From Humulus lupulus (taxonomy: Eukaryota; Streptophyta; Magnoliopsida; Rosales; Cannabaceae), in the NCBI RefSeq assembly GCF_963169125.1, contig NC_084797.1, positions 87,453,868 through 87,517,867 on the forward strand: 64,000 nt of DNA, in the 5' to 3' direction. Made by a program: the position numbers and the translations under genes. Shown piece by piece: positions 9,083 to 21,326 of the stretch (its first letter is position 1; each line of letters starts with the position of its first letter). The notes beneath the pieces were generated by a model. The model had not been told where the DNA came from, did not search any database, and saw nothing but the letters and a program-made list of their open reading frames with translations.

Positions 9083-11331
9083 CAGTCAGAGCCCGAGGCT
9101 AGTCCCTCGGAGGTGACCGGTTGATTAGTTAGTCTTCGTCCTTTGTTATATAATGAGCTAGAAGAGTTCGGTGCTGCGTATTTCCCAAAAAAAGACTCAG
9201 ATATGAAGTGCATGCTTCAAGGTTGTTATACGATGGGGCTTGAGATATTAGTGCCAGCTGGGGAAGAATTGGAATACTAATGGTAAAAGGGTTTATGGTA
9301 AAAGTGATTGAGCCCGTCATATGAGAGTTTTGATATGAGCCTGAGTAGGAGCAAATCCGTTAAATAAGGGACAACCATGGATTGCAGGAGATGGTAATAA
9401 TGTTTGTATTTGAAGGGAAGGACCCAGTTGCGTCTATAGGATGCCTAGATATTGTGGTAGGTACCACTTGGAATATATTAGTTAGACCAGATGGAAATTG
9501 GATTAGTTAGTAAGGTTTTAGATGGGTGCACAGAATCATTGAGTACACTACGACTTAAGGTGTGGATATCAAGGACATCGTGAAGAATGATATTACTTAG
9601 CAGAAAGAATTAATGGTTCAATAGAAGAAGTATTTGATTTGAGGATGGATCAAATGGAGCATCGCATCGTGGGACACATCGATATTTCCTGTTAAGGATG
9701 AAGGGTTCAATTTCCCGATTGCAAAATGGGACAATGTTCTTAAGAATTGATCTTCGATCTAGTTATTACCAGCTGAGGATCAAGGAAAGAGACATTCTAG
9801 GAATTACTTCTTGCACCAAGTAGGATGTAATGGATTATCAGTGAAAGTTCTTAACTGACCAATGCTTCAACGACATAGGTAAGTTTGACAAGCAGAGAGT
9901 ACAGGAACGACATGGATGAGTCATATCCAGATTAATTAGGAATGTGTTGGTCTATTCCCAGTTTGAAGTAGAACGTGAACGACTACTACAACAATAATAC
10001 TATGACTGATGAGGCAGGGTTTCAGGTAAGGCTCCAGAAAGTGTAAGCTTCGATTTCTCCAAAGGTATCCAAGAGGTGATGGGATCATGTATGAAGGAAT
10101 TCAGTCAGAAGCCACAAAGGAATTACTGAAGAGCGCCTGAGAGGTGAGAAGTACGGTCAGACCGGCAAGACATGTCAGCTATTACTTGAAGCATCTTCGA
10201 AGATAGTTATACCGAAGATTGAGATGACACAAGAACCTAAAGTTGGACTGAATGGATAGTTTGTATCAGATTTTCAGAAGATAGAATAAAGATTGGTTAA
10301 CACCCTATGGTATTAGAATCCATAAGTAATGGATGAATGTGGGAGGACAACATGGTGGATATTGTCTTTGCTTAAGACATGAAACTATAAGGTGGTGCAT
10401 CAAAGGCTAAGATTCGCCCAGGTATAGACTAAAAGGGTGGTTGTTCGTGCTTTACGATAGGTGAAAAAATAAGAACACGAAGCTTATACATGGAGTAGTA
10501 AGTTGATAGTAATGTTAGATAGTTACGGTTAGGGTGCAGTGATGGCACCTACAGAATAGAAGCGAGTGCATTAGAGCAAAGAATTTAAGTGTTTGGTCAT
10601 CTGTAGAGGAATAACCTTGGGGCCAAGGCCCTAGTGGGAATTAATGGGTAATTTACATTGGAAACCCTTGACTGCATAAGAGAAAATTATTATGAAAGTT
10701 GACCTCCTAAAGTTGGACAAATCTGTGCCAGTTTGATAGGATGCCACAGATTACAGTAACATCGGATGAGGTAACAATTAAGATTAATATAGTATCTGTA
10801 GTTGATAGTGGACAAATATATCTTTATGGACAATGAAATTCAGAGAGAAGATCTTTGTAGGAATGGTTCAAAATCCTACTATTTTAGTATGAATAAATTA
10901 AGATATGAAAAATGGATGAGTGATCCGATGGAACCTGGCGTTGAGGTGGAAATTCTAGATGAATATTGTACTACCTCCTCATGAATATTGTAACCAGGAG
11001 GTTTAAATGGATGTTAAGATCTAAAATCCGTATATTAGAAGGTAAAAAGGTATAGTAATGGATCGTAAGAGTAAACCACATTACACGGCAAGTAAGAAGG
11101 TTGGACATGAAAGGATGCGACTCAACAGATTGAGTTAACACACTTTGGTTCGTGTGAACGGGTGTAACAATAAGGCATTTGGGCGATAAGAGACTGTATG
11201 TCTCCGTGGAGCATCGAAGTTGATAGTGTTGGGTTGAGACCCTTTATTTTCCCATTTTTGGAAAAGGATGTAGAAAACAAAGAGTATAAGAGTGAAATCT
11301 AGAATTATTGGTTACCTTCAGATAGACTAGA
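9083..11331 (+). mobile_element. Decayed interior of family 2 element V (left part)
   Basis: There is no ORF of note. It aligns by eye with 36922-39010 in element Y. A scrap of reverse transcriptase is readable near 9749-9800 (IDLRSSYYQLRIKER), the equivalent of the SGYHQLR motif seen in X. The rest is pol-derived but full of stops and small indels. T inserted at its left end and B at its right end; it resumes at 20549. Confidence 0.75.
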
Positions 11332-11957
11332 TGATACGAACCACACCAACATTGTGATGAAACCCGACACCAAATATGGAACAGCCACCAAGAACATACG
11401 AGATTGGAATGGAACCGCGACCCAATGCTTAGCCAAGCACGAACCTTGGTATGAGGAAGACGCCACAAACGGGGATGGAATCCGTTTGATAAGTCAGGAT
11501 GAACGCCACAAGGAATCTCCTTGATAAGTTCAAAAGTTTCTTCAAGAACTCAAGAAGAAATAAACTCACAATTTCATTCAACATAATCTGATTTTTTCCA
11601 AATGTTTTCAAGGCCTAATATAGGCGAAAATTACATCAAGACAAGCCCCTTTGTCTTCCTAAAGCAAAACCGAAATTTAAAAAAAACAAGCCTTTTGTCT
11701 TCCTAATGAAAACCGAAATTAAAGACAAACCTTTTGTCTTCCTAATGAAAACCGAAAATTAAAGACAAAATGACTCTTGGACTCACACAAGTCAAGTGTT
11801 TGACTTTTCACAAAATAAACAAAGACTAAATAAAAAATACAAGATGACAAAATACAATAAGACTCATCAAGCTCCTAAACTGAGTCTTTTGGCTCGCGCC
11901 CTCGTCACCAGACCAACTGGAACTAGACTTGGATCTTTAGTCTTGGTGTCCTCATCA
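11332..11957 (-). repeat. 3' LTR of B (626 bp)
   Basis: Plus-strand ends TGATACGAAC and GTCCTCATCA, followed by the polypurine tract (11958 on, TTCCCCCCCTCTTGAG on the plus strand). Same length as the rejoined 5' LTR, with about five differences seen by eye. Confidence 0.93.
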
Positions 11958-14108
11958 TTCCCCCCCTCTTGAGAAGGATTTGTCCTCAAATCTTCACCTG
12001 CATCAAAAGGACTCAAATCAGAAACATTAAAAGTAGCACTAACAGTATACTCACCTGGTAAATCGAGTCTGTAGGCATTGTCATTGATCCTTTCTAGCAC
12101 TTGAAACGGACCATCTCCTCGAGGTAGCAATTTGGAACGTCTTTGTGCTGGGAATCGCTCTTTGCTCATGTGTACACATACCCAATCACCGGGGTCAAAA
12201 ACCTGCTTGTGACGACCCTTGTTAGCATCAAGTTGGTTAGTGTTTAAAAGAGCCTCCTTAACCTCACTTTTTTTTGCATAAAAATTATTTTGTTTTCTCT
12301 CTAATTGTCCCTCATTGATCGAACTCTTCTCTTTCTTTTCTCTCTCACTTGATTTGACCCTTTTCTCTCTTTGTCTCTCTTTTTTCTCACTCTCATTCAT
12401 CTTTTCACTCTCATTCTTTTGCTCACTCAATTTTTTTTTATCACTCAATTTTTGCAACCTCACTTGGTCTTCATATACTTGCTTTGGCGTCAATGGAGCT
12501 AGAGTGATTGTCCGTTGACGGAACGTGAATGAGTACTTGTTGGTGAAGCCATCCTGCTGGACTCGGCGATCAAATAGCCAAGGCCTTCCTAGAAGGAGGT
12601 GTCCAACTTGCATTGGAACCACATCGCACAATACCTCATCCTCATATTTTCCAATTCGAAATGATACCAGAACTTGTTTTGTAACCCTCACTTCACCACT
12701 ATTATTCAACCACTGCAACTTGTATGGACGAGGATGTTTAAGCGTTGGGAGCCCCAGCTTTTCAACCATGGAAGAACTAGCAACGTTAGTGCCACTACCA
12801 CCATCAATAATAACACTGCATACCTTGTCTTTCACATGACAACGAGTGTGAAAGATGTTCTCCCGCTGCACCTCTTCTTCCTCTTCTTTTGCTTGCAAAT
12901 TTAAGGCTCGTCGTGTGACTACTGCAAGCATCTCACCAGATTCTGCCCCAAACTCTTCACTACCCATAGAAGTGTCCTCCAATGGCGGCATGTCATCAAG
13001 AGCATCTTCTTCTTCGAAATCTATCTCCCCATTATCCCGAATTACCATAACTCGCTTGTTTGGGCATTGGCTAGCTATGTGTCCTCGCCCCTGACATTTG
13101 AAACACTTTATCTCACTAGAATGGGACGAAGTAGGGGCTGTTTTACCTTGAGGGGTCGTGGCTGGTTTTGCTGTAAAGGATGAAGTAGGTTGGTCTTCTT
13201 CCTTCTTTGGATAGTTTGACCGCCAAGGTGTTGCACTTGAATTGTGTGGGCTCGGTCTTGGCTTTGAACTTGTACTACCCCTCTTGAGCTGCCTCTCAAC
13301 TTTGATTGCCATATGCACCAAATCTTCCAATTCCACATAATGGTGTAGCTCAATTGGATTAGCAATCTCTCGGTTCAACCCATTCAAAAACCTTGCCATG
13401 GTTGCCTCCCGATCCTCTTCAACATTGGCTCTAATCATAGCCATCTCCATCTCCTTGTAATACTCATCAACACTTCTGTAGCCCTGACGAAGACCCTGCA
13501 ACTTAAGGTACAGATCTCGATAATAAAGGTGGTACAAACCGTCGCCTCATCACCCTCTTCATTGCCTCCCATGTGTCAATAGGACGATCTCCACTCCGCC
13601 TCCTGTTGATGCACAACTGATCCCACCAAACAATAGCATAATCAGTAAACTCAATGGCAGCAAGTTTTACCTTCTTCATGTCGGAGTAGTTGTGACAATC
13701 AAAAACTAGCTCCATCTTCTTCTCCCACTCAAGGTATGCTTCAGGATCACTCTTCCCCTGAAATGCTGGGATTCTCATTTTGATATTCCCCATATAATTA
13801 TCTATCTGGTTCCTATCTTCTCTATTCCCACCATACCTCCTATGGTTACCCGTCGACATCCTATCAAACTCATCATCAGAAACTACCCCTTCTAAATCCC
13901 CTTCATTCTCATCCTCCCTTTGGTGCATCCTATTCCTCCGTGGCCTCCGTTGTGCTCCCTCTTCTACCCTATCCAACCTCTCATGTATTTGTTCACACTC
14001 CTCCCTCAACATCCTCCTCATCTCCCCCATTAAAGCTTCAATTTGTAGATTTGGAACTGTAGGTGGTGGAGCGTCATTGCCTGCATTTCTTTCTGTATTT
14101 TGTGACAT
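11867..14108 (-). pseudogene. gag-protease-integrase C-terminus of B
   Basis: Gag begins at the ATG 14108-14106. The same 2-bp deletion as in A (near 13530) breaks gag after residue ~190. From 13537 a single frame of about 556 codons is open to 11867, covering the rest of Gag, the zinc knuckle ([15 protein letters not shown]), protease (VIIDGGSGTNVAS; Gly replaces the usual Cys after GGS), the Lys/Glu-rich linker, and the junction NTNQLD-ANKGRHKQVF into the integrase C-terminal domain. The frame crosses the polypurine tract and ends in the LTR with VTRARAKRLSLGA. Apart from the gag frameshift it is the best preserved deleted copy. Confidence 0.9.
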
Positions 14109-15233
14109 GATTGAAAATCTGCAAAAATAAGGTTAGACTAATATGGAGAAAAATACCTCACCACACTCCCTCACGTGTTTTCACTCAAAAATTGTCACTC
14201 AAGTCCACTCGTGTTTCACTCAACTTGGATGGCTTTTACCCTCAAATAAGCTCACACCTCTGCCTTTTTCCACTCGTATTCTTCTTTAAGACCTTTGAAA
14301 ACTAATGAAACGGTGATATGGAGGTTCAAGCAGCCAATCCTACCAAACAAACCAAACGAAAACCGATGAAAAATTGGCGAAAATTGATAATTTTTGGAAC
14401 ACTTGTGTGGGGTTTTGGAAAAAAGGCCTCTAGACCATAGTGATCAAGAATAGAACAAAATTTTTTAAGACAGGTTTCCAGACTTTTTTTTTTTTTTTTT
14501 AGAGTTCGGATCCTCTTGGTTTTCTTCTTCTTTCTTTCTTTCTTCTTTTCTTTTCTTTTTTCTTTGATTTCTCAAATGCAGATGCAAGGAACGATTCGAA
14601 AGCAAAATGAATCGGTTTTCATAAGAGAACAATGGAGACTCAAAAAGAAAAGAGAAACAATGCAGATTCGGATTTCACAAAAAGAAAAGAGAAAACCCAA
14701 CCCACATTCGGATTTAACACTATGAATAAGAGAAAATCAATCCCAATTCAGATTTCACCATAAGAACAAGAGAAAACCCAATCTCAATTCAGATTTCACT
14801 ACAAGAACAAGAGAAAACTCAATCCCAATTCAGATTTCACAATAAGAACAAGGGAACTCAATTCCAATTTCGGATTTCACAACAAGAACAAGAGAAACCC
14901 AAGGCAAAATTCGGATTTCAAAACAAAACAGCAAGAGTAACTCAATGAAAATTCAGATTCCACAATTAGAACAAGAGAAAAACTCAAAGCCCTAATTCAT
15001 TTTAAGAACCCTAAAACAAGCTCTAGAATAGTTTCAGATTTCACAACAAATAAGGGAAACAAGGAAACAATTGCAACAAGGAAATTAACAAGCTCTAGAA
15101 TAGAAAAACACGACTAGATGAACACGAATTGATTTTTTTTTTTTCAGAAATCCTAATATAATAACACGAACTGAATAGAAAAAAAATGAAAAAGGATAGG
15201 CCAAACCGGATGATCCTAATCTCTGATACCAAC
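14109..15233 (-). other. 5' leader of B
   Basis: Non-coding leader with the primer-binding site at 15231-15221, the family minisatellite at about 14700-14960, a CT/T-rich run (14485-14560) and the conserved pre-gag block. No ORF is supported. Confidence 0.8.
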
Positions 15234-15403
15234 TGATACGAACCACACCAACATTGTGATGAAACCCGACACCAAATATGGAACAGCCACCAAGAACATA
15301 CGAGATTGGAATGGAACCGCGACCCAATGCTTAGCCAAGCATGAACATTGGTATGAGGAAGACGCCACAAACGGGGATGGAATCCGTTTGATAAGTCAGG
15401 ATG
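15234..15403 (-). repeat. 5' LTR of B, inner part (170 bp)
   Basis: Begins TGATACGAAC beside the primer-binding site (15231-15221) and is cut at 15403 by element C; the last five bases GGATG are C's target duplication. Confidence 0.93.
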
Positions 15404-16024
15404 TGATGAGGACACCAAGACTAACGATCCAAGTCTAGTTCCAGTTGGTTTGGTGACGAGGGCGCGAGCCAAAAGACTCAGTTTAGGAGCTTGATGAATC
15501 TTATTGTATTTTGTCATCTTGTATTTTTTATTTAGTCTTTGTTTGTTTTTGTGAAAAGTCAAACACTTGACTTGTGTGAGTCCAAGAGTCCTTTTGTCTT
15601 TATTTTTCAGTTTTCATTAGGAAGACAAAAAGGCTTGTCTTTATTTGTCGGTTTTCATTAGGAAGACAAAAGGTTGTCTTTAATTTTCGGTTTTTAGGAA
15701 GACAAAGGGTCTTGTCTTGATGTAATTTTCGGCTATATAAGGCCTTGAAAACATTTGGAAAAACCAGATTATGTTGAAAGAAATTGTGAGTTTATTTATT
15801 CTTGAGTTCTTGAAGAAACTTTTGAACTTATCAAGGAGATTCCTTGTGGCGTTCATCCTGACTTATCAAACGGATTCCATCCCCGTTTGTGGCGTCTTCC
15901 TCATACCAAGGTTCGTGCTTGGCTAAGCATTGGGTCGCGGTTCCATTCCAATCTCGTGTGTTCTTGGTGGCTGTTCCATATTTGGTGTCGGGTTTCGTCA
16001 CACTTGTTGGCGTGGTTCGTATCA
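15404..16024 (+). repeat. 5' LTR of C (621 bp)
   Basis: Begins TGATGAGGACACC and ends TGGTTCGTATCA. A TATA box, CTATATAAGG, is at 15733-15742, so transcription should start shortly after. The first ~100 bases carry the coding tail of the polyprotein when read in the 3' copy. Confidence 0.95.
15734..15740 (+). promoter_or_regulatory. TATA box in the C 5' LTR
   Basis: TATATAA within GGCTATATAAGGCC, matching the TATA position expected in U3. The same motif is kept in the 3' LTR at 19792-19798. Confidence 0.6.
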
Positions 16025-17309
16025 GTTGGTATCAGAGCTTAGGATCATTCGGTTTGGCCTATCCTTTTTTTTTATTATTCTTTCATTTGTGTTTCTATTC
16101 TAGTCGTATTTCAATTTTAGGGTTTCTGAAATCAAAAAAAAAAAAAAAAATCTATCTATTCGTGTTCTTGATTTTCTTAGTCTTTGTTCTTGTTTTCCTT
16201 CTAAAAATCCGAAACCATTATAGTTAATCTCTTTATTCCAGATTGTTTCTTTGTTCAAATCGTGTTCTTATTTCCTTGTTTATATTAGTTCTTTGTGAAA
16301 TCCCTTGAAATCCGAAACTAATCAACTGAAATTGTTATTGAGTTTGTGAAAATCCTTGTTTCCTTTGTGAAAATCTGAGATTGTTATTGAGTCAATTGTT
16401 TACTTTGTGATAGTGCCACGGATTGATTGGTCCTTTTCTATTTTGGGGTTGTTATTTTTGGGAATATTTGTTCTCTGTTATTGGGAGTGTACCACCAATT
16501 GTTATAGTGCCACTGATTGAAATTTTGTTTCCCTTTATTTGGGAGAAATTCGAGATTGTTATAGTGCTACAAGTCTATTTGGGTTTTTCTGAAATTGGGA
16601 TTGAGGGTTCTCTTATTCTTATTGTGAAATCTGAAATTGGGATTGAGAATCTGAATTGGGATCGAGTTTTTTTTTCTCTGGTTCTTGTTGTGAAATCCGA
16701 ATTGGGATTGAGTTCTCTTTTCTTATTGTGAAATCCGAAATTGGGATTGGGGTCTCTTGTTCTTGTTGTGAAATATCTAATTTTTCTTGTTCTTGTTGTG
16801 CAATCCGAGTTGTATTGTTTTCGAATTGTTGTAATTCCACCAATTCTGATTCTTCTTGTGTCTTGTATCTGCATTTGAGAAAAAAAAAATAATAAATAGA
16901 AAAAAAAAGAAGAAGAAAACAAAGAGTCTGGAAACCTCTCTTAAAATTTTTTGTTCTAATCTTGTTCCTTATGGTCTAGAGGCCTTTTTGCCAAAACCCC
17001 ACACAAGTGTTCCAAAAAATCATCATTTTTCGTCATTTTCACCAGTTTTCTTCGGTGTTCGTTTGGTTTGTTTGGTTGGATTTGCTGCTTGAACCTCCAT
17101 ATTACTGTTTGATTAGTTTTTAAAGGGCTTAAAGAAGAATACGAGTGGAAAAAGGCAGAGGTGTGAGCCTATTTGAGGGTAAAAGCCATTGAAATTGAGT
17201 GAAACACGAGGGGATTTGAGTGAAATATATTGTTCGAGTGAAACATGTGAGGGAGTGTGGTGAGGTCTTTTCTCCATATTATTCTAACCTTATTTTGCAG
17301 ATTTCCATC
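16025..17309 (+). other. 5' leader of C with primer-binding site and repeats
   Basis: The primer-binding site (16027-16038) starts two bases after the LTR and matches initiator tRNA-Met. Downstream are a poly-A run (16134-16150), the minisatellite (16555-16830, units such as 'gaaatccgaattgggattgag') and the pre-gag block. There is no supported ORF. Confidence 0.85.
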
Positions 17310-19552
17310 ATGGCACAAAATCCAGAGAAAAATGCAAGCAATGATATTCCACCACTTGAAGTTCCGAATCTACAAATGCAAGCACTAATTGGGGAGATGC
17401 GAAGGATGATGAGGGCGGAGTGTGAGCAAATACATGAGAGGTTGGATAGGGTAGAAGAAGGAACACAACGGAGGCCACGGGGGAATAAGGTGTACCAAAG
17501 GGAGGATGAGAATGAAGGGGATTTGGAAGGGTTAGTTTCTGATGATGAGTTTGATAGAATGTCGGCGGGTAACCATAGGAGGTATGGTGGGAATAGAGAA
17601 GATAGGAACTAGGTAGATAATTATTTGGGGAATATCAAAATGAGAATACCAGCATTTCAGGGGAAGAGTGATCCTGAAGCATACCTTGAGTGGGAGAAGA
17701 AAATGGAGCTAGTTTTTGATTGTCACAACTACTCCGACATGAAGAAGGTAAAACTTGCTGCCATTGAGTTTACTGATTATGCTATTGTTTGGTGGGATCA
17801 GTTGTGCATCAACAGGAGGCGGAGTGGAGATCGTCCTATTGACACATGGGAGGCAATGAAGAGGGTGATGAGGCGACGGTTTGTACCATCTCATTATTAT
17901 CGAGATCTATACCTTAAGTTGCAGGGTCTTCGTCAAGGTTCCAAGAGTGTTGATGAGTATTACAAGGAGATGGAGATGACTATGATTAGAGCCAATGTGG
18001 AAGAGGATCGGGAGGCAACAATGGCAAGGTTTTTGAATGGGTTGAACCGAGAGATTGCTAATCCAATTGAGCTACACCATTATGTGGAATTGGAAGATTT
18101 GGTGCATATGGCAATCAAAGTTGAGAGGCAGCTCAAGAGGGGTAGTACAAGTTCAAAGCCAAGACCGAGCCCACAAAATTCAAGTGCAACACCTTGGCGG
18201 TCGAACTATCCAAAGAAGGAAGAAGACCAACCTACTTCATCCTTTACAGCAAAACCAGCCACGACCCCTCAAGGTAACACAGCCCCTACTTCGTCCCATT
18301 CTAGTGAGATAAAGTGTTTCAAATGTCAGGGGCGAGGACACATAGCTAGCCAATGTCCAAACAAGAGAATTATGGTGATTCGAGAAAGTGGCGAGCTCGA
18401 TTCTGAAGATGAAGATGATCTTGCTGACATGCCACCATTGGAAGATGCTTCTATCGATGATGAAGAGTATGGGCCAGAATCTGGTGAGATGCTTGCACTA
18501 GTCACACGACGAGCCTTGAATTTGCAAGCAAAAGAAGAGGAAGAAGAGCTGCAGCGGGAGAACATCTTTCACACTCGTTGTCATGTGAAAGACAAGGTAT
18601 GTAGTGTGATTATTGATGGAGGTAGTTGTACTAACGTTGCTAGTTCTTCCATGGTTGAGAAGCTGGGGCTCCCAATGCTTAAACATCCTTGTCCATACAA
18701 GTTGCAGTGGTTGAATGATAGTGGTGAAGTGAGGGTTACAAAACAGGTGCTGGTGTCATTTCGAATTGGCAAGTATGAGGATGAGGTATTGTGCGATGTG
18801 GTTCCCATGCAAGCTGGACACCTCCTTCTAGGAAGGCCTTGGCTATTTGATCGGCGAGTCCAGCATGATGGCTTCACCAACAAGTACTCATTCACGTTCC
18901 ATCAACGAACAATCACTCTAGCTCCATTGACGCCAAAGCAAGTATATGAAGACCAAGTGAGGTTGCAAAAATTGAGTGATAAAAAAATATTTAGTGAGCA
19001 AAAGAAGGAGAGTGAAAAGATGAATGAGAGTGAGAAAAAAGAGAGACAAAGAGAGAAAAGGGTCGAATCAAGTGAGAGAGAAAAGAAAGAGAAGAGTTCG
19101 ATCAATGAGGGAAAATTAAAGAAAAAAAAAATAATTTTTATGCAAAAAAAAGTGAGGTTAAGGAGGCTCTTTTAAACACTAACCAACTTGATGTTAACAA
19201 GGGTCGTCACAAGCAGGTTTTTGACCCCGGTGATTGGGTATGGGTACACATGAGGAAAGAGCGATTCCCAGCACAAAGACGTTCCAAATTGCTACCTCGA
19301 GGAGATGGTCCGTTTCAAGTGCTAGAAAGGATCAATGACAATGCCTACAGACTCGATTTACCAGGTGAGTATACTGTTAGTGCTACTTTTAATGTTTCTG
19401 ATTTGAGTCCTTTTGATGCAGATGAAGATTTGAGGACAAATCCTTCTCAAGAGGGGGGGAATGATGAGGACACCAAGACTAACGATCCAAGTCTAGTTCC
19501 AGTTGGTTTGGTGACGAGGGCGCGAGCCAAAAGACTCAGTTTAGGAGCTTGA
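17310..19552 (+). pseudogene. gag-protease-integrase C-terminus of C
   Basis: Gag starts at the ATG 17310 (MAQNPEKNASND, like H). A single CAG-to-TAG change makes a stop at 17610-17612; the same frame then runs to 19175 with the Gag core, zinc knuckle ([15 protein letters not shown]), protease ([13 protein letters not shown]) and linker. An indel in an A-rich stretch near 19125-19145 shifts the frame; the integrase C-terminal domain is read to the TGA at 19550-19552 inside the 3' LTR. RT, RNase H and the integrase core are absent by the same deletion as in A, B, D and E. Confidence 0.9.
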
Positions 19553-20082
19553 TGAATCTTATTGTATTTTGTCATCTTGTATTTTTTATTTAGTCTTTGT
19601 TTGTTTTTGTGAAAAGTCAAACACTTGACTTGTGTGAGTCCAAGAGTCCTTTTGTCTTTATTTTTCAGTTTTCATTAGGAAGACAAAAAGGCTTGTCTTT
19701 ATTTGTCAGTTTTCATTAGGAAGACAAAAGGTTGTCTTTAATTTTCGGTTTTTAGGAAGACAAAGGGTCTTGTCTTGATGTAATTTTCGGCTATATAAGG
19801 CCTTGAAAACATTTGGAAAAACCAGATTATGTTGAATGAAATTGTGAGTTTATTTCTTCTTGAGTTCTTGAAGAGACTTTTGAACTTATCAAGGAGATTC
19901 CTTGTGGCGTTCATCCTGACTTATCAAACGGATTCCATCCCCGTTTGTGGCGTCTTCCTCATACCAAGGTTCGTGCTTGGCTAAGCATTGGGTCGCGGTT
20001 CCATTCCAATCTCGTGTGTTCTTGGTGGCTGTTCCATATTTGGTGTCGGGTTTCGTCACACTTGTTGGCGTGGTTCGTATCA
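19462..20082 (+). repeat. 3' LTR of C (621 bp)
   Basis: Follows the polypurine tract CAAGAGGGGGGGAA (19448-19461) directly. By eye it differs from the 5' LTR at four sites. Confidence 0.95.
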
Positions 20083-20087
20083 GGATG

Positions 20088-20543
20088 AACGCCACAAGGA
20101 ATCTCCTTGATAAGTTCAAAAGTTTCTTCAAGAACTCAAGAAGAAATAAACTCACAATTTCATTCAACATAATCTGATTTTTTCCAAATGTTTTCAAGGC
20201 CTAATATAGGCGAAAATTACATCAAGACAAGCCCCTTTGTCTTCCTAAAGCAAAACCGAAATTTAAAAAAAACAAGCCTTTTGTCTTCCTAATGAAAACC
20301 GAAATTAAAGACAAGCCTTTTGTCTTCCTAATGAAAACCGAAAATTAAAGACAAAAGGACTCTTGTACTCACACAAGTCAAGTGTTTGACTTTTCACAAA
20401 ATAAACAAAGACTAAATAAAAAATACAAGATGACAAAATACAATAAGACTCATCAAGCTCCTAAACTGAGTCTTTTGGCTCGCGCCCTCGTCACCAGACC
20501 AACTGGAACTAGACTTGGATCTTTAGTCTTGGTGTCCTCATCA
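20088..20543 (-). repeat. 5' LTR of B, outer part (456 bp)
   Basis: Continues the LTR interrupted at 15403 (170 + 456 = 626 bp, equal to the 3' LTR). Preceded by C's right TSD copy GGATG at 20083-20087. Confidence 0.93.
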
Positions 20544-20548
20544 CTAGC

Positions 20549-21326
20549 AATCTGAAGAAGTGATTCAGATTTTGAAGAATTATACCTCGAATGTGCAAGT
20601 GTTTGGGGCATTGAGATAAGTACAGTCCCTTGATTGAATTGTCACAGTGGTGGATGGCAGTCAATGGCTAGGGTGACTCGGCATAAGATATACTAAGGTA
20701 GAGAGGAAGAAGTACTTCTTACAAGTAAAGAAATGAAAGACAGAAAATATTGTGGTTCAATATTGATTCGGGGAAACCAATGAAGGCATTAGGATTGTTA
20801 GGGCAGAAGTGTCTGCCTATATGAAAGGACATAAGAGTTTGCAAATTTCAAATATGGGAATACGAAGTTCCAGGACGGAAGACTTTGTATTTCTCCGAAT
20901 ATTGTAAACAAGAAAGGATAAGATATTTTGGGGAAGAAGAAGGAGTTTTGACTCCCGATTTAATAAGACTTTTGAGATCTTATCAAGGACTAGGCTAAGG
21001 GCCTACAGATTAGCCTTACCCTAGTATGGATGGTGGCTTATGAATGTTACTGGTGCCAATGTCAAGGAAATAAATGTATGATATCATCGTTGATGAGGCG
21101 AGGAGACCCAAGAATTTCAGCGGGAGTTGTTGTGCAAGGAAAAGCTAATAGAATTATGATAAGAAGATAAGGTATTATGGAATGAGATTGTCACTCTGAT
21201 GGGAGTGTTACTAAAGGATAAGAGGTAAAGGACTAGACTCTGTGATTATAGCCAGATTCACGAGGTTTCTATCCCAAAGTGTTTGAAAAAATTTCGAGGA
21301 CGAAATTTCAGTAAGGAGGGGATAGT
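20549..21326 (+). mobile_element. Decayed interior of V (right part) and polypurine tract
   Basis: Continues the region cut at 11331 and aligns with Y 39011-39791. It ends with a recognisable end of a Tekay/Del element: TTTCGAGGACGAAATTT and then the purine tract GTAAGGAGGGGATAG just before the LTR. No ORF is supported. Confidence 0.75.

Larger units (their letters stand above)
15404..20082 (+). mobile_element. Family 1 element C, non-autonomous, complete
   Basis: 4,679 bp on the plus strand with a perfect TSD GGATG (15399-15403 and 20083-20087). Order: 5' LTR, primer-binding site TGGTATCAGAGC (16027-16038), leader, gag-protease-integrase C-terminus, polypurine tract (19448-19461), 3' LTR. 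The LTRs are equal in length and differ at four positions by my count, so this is a young insertion. It lies in the 5' LTR of its relative B, head to head. Confidence 0.95.
11332..20543 (-). mobile_element. Family 1 element B, non-autonomous, interrupted by C
   Basis: Minus-strand element of about 4,528 bp of its own sequence after discounting C and its TSD. The flanking 5-mers are CTAGA (11327-11331) and CTAGC (20544-20548), a TSD with one mismatch. It has the same deleted structure as A. Element C sits in its 5' LTR in the opposite orientation. Confidence 0.93.
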
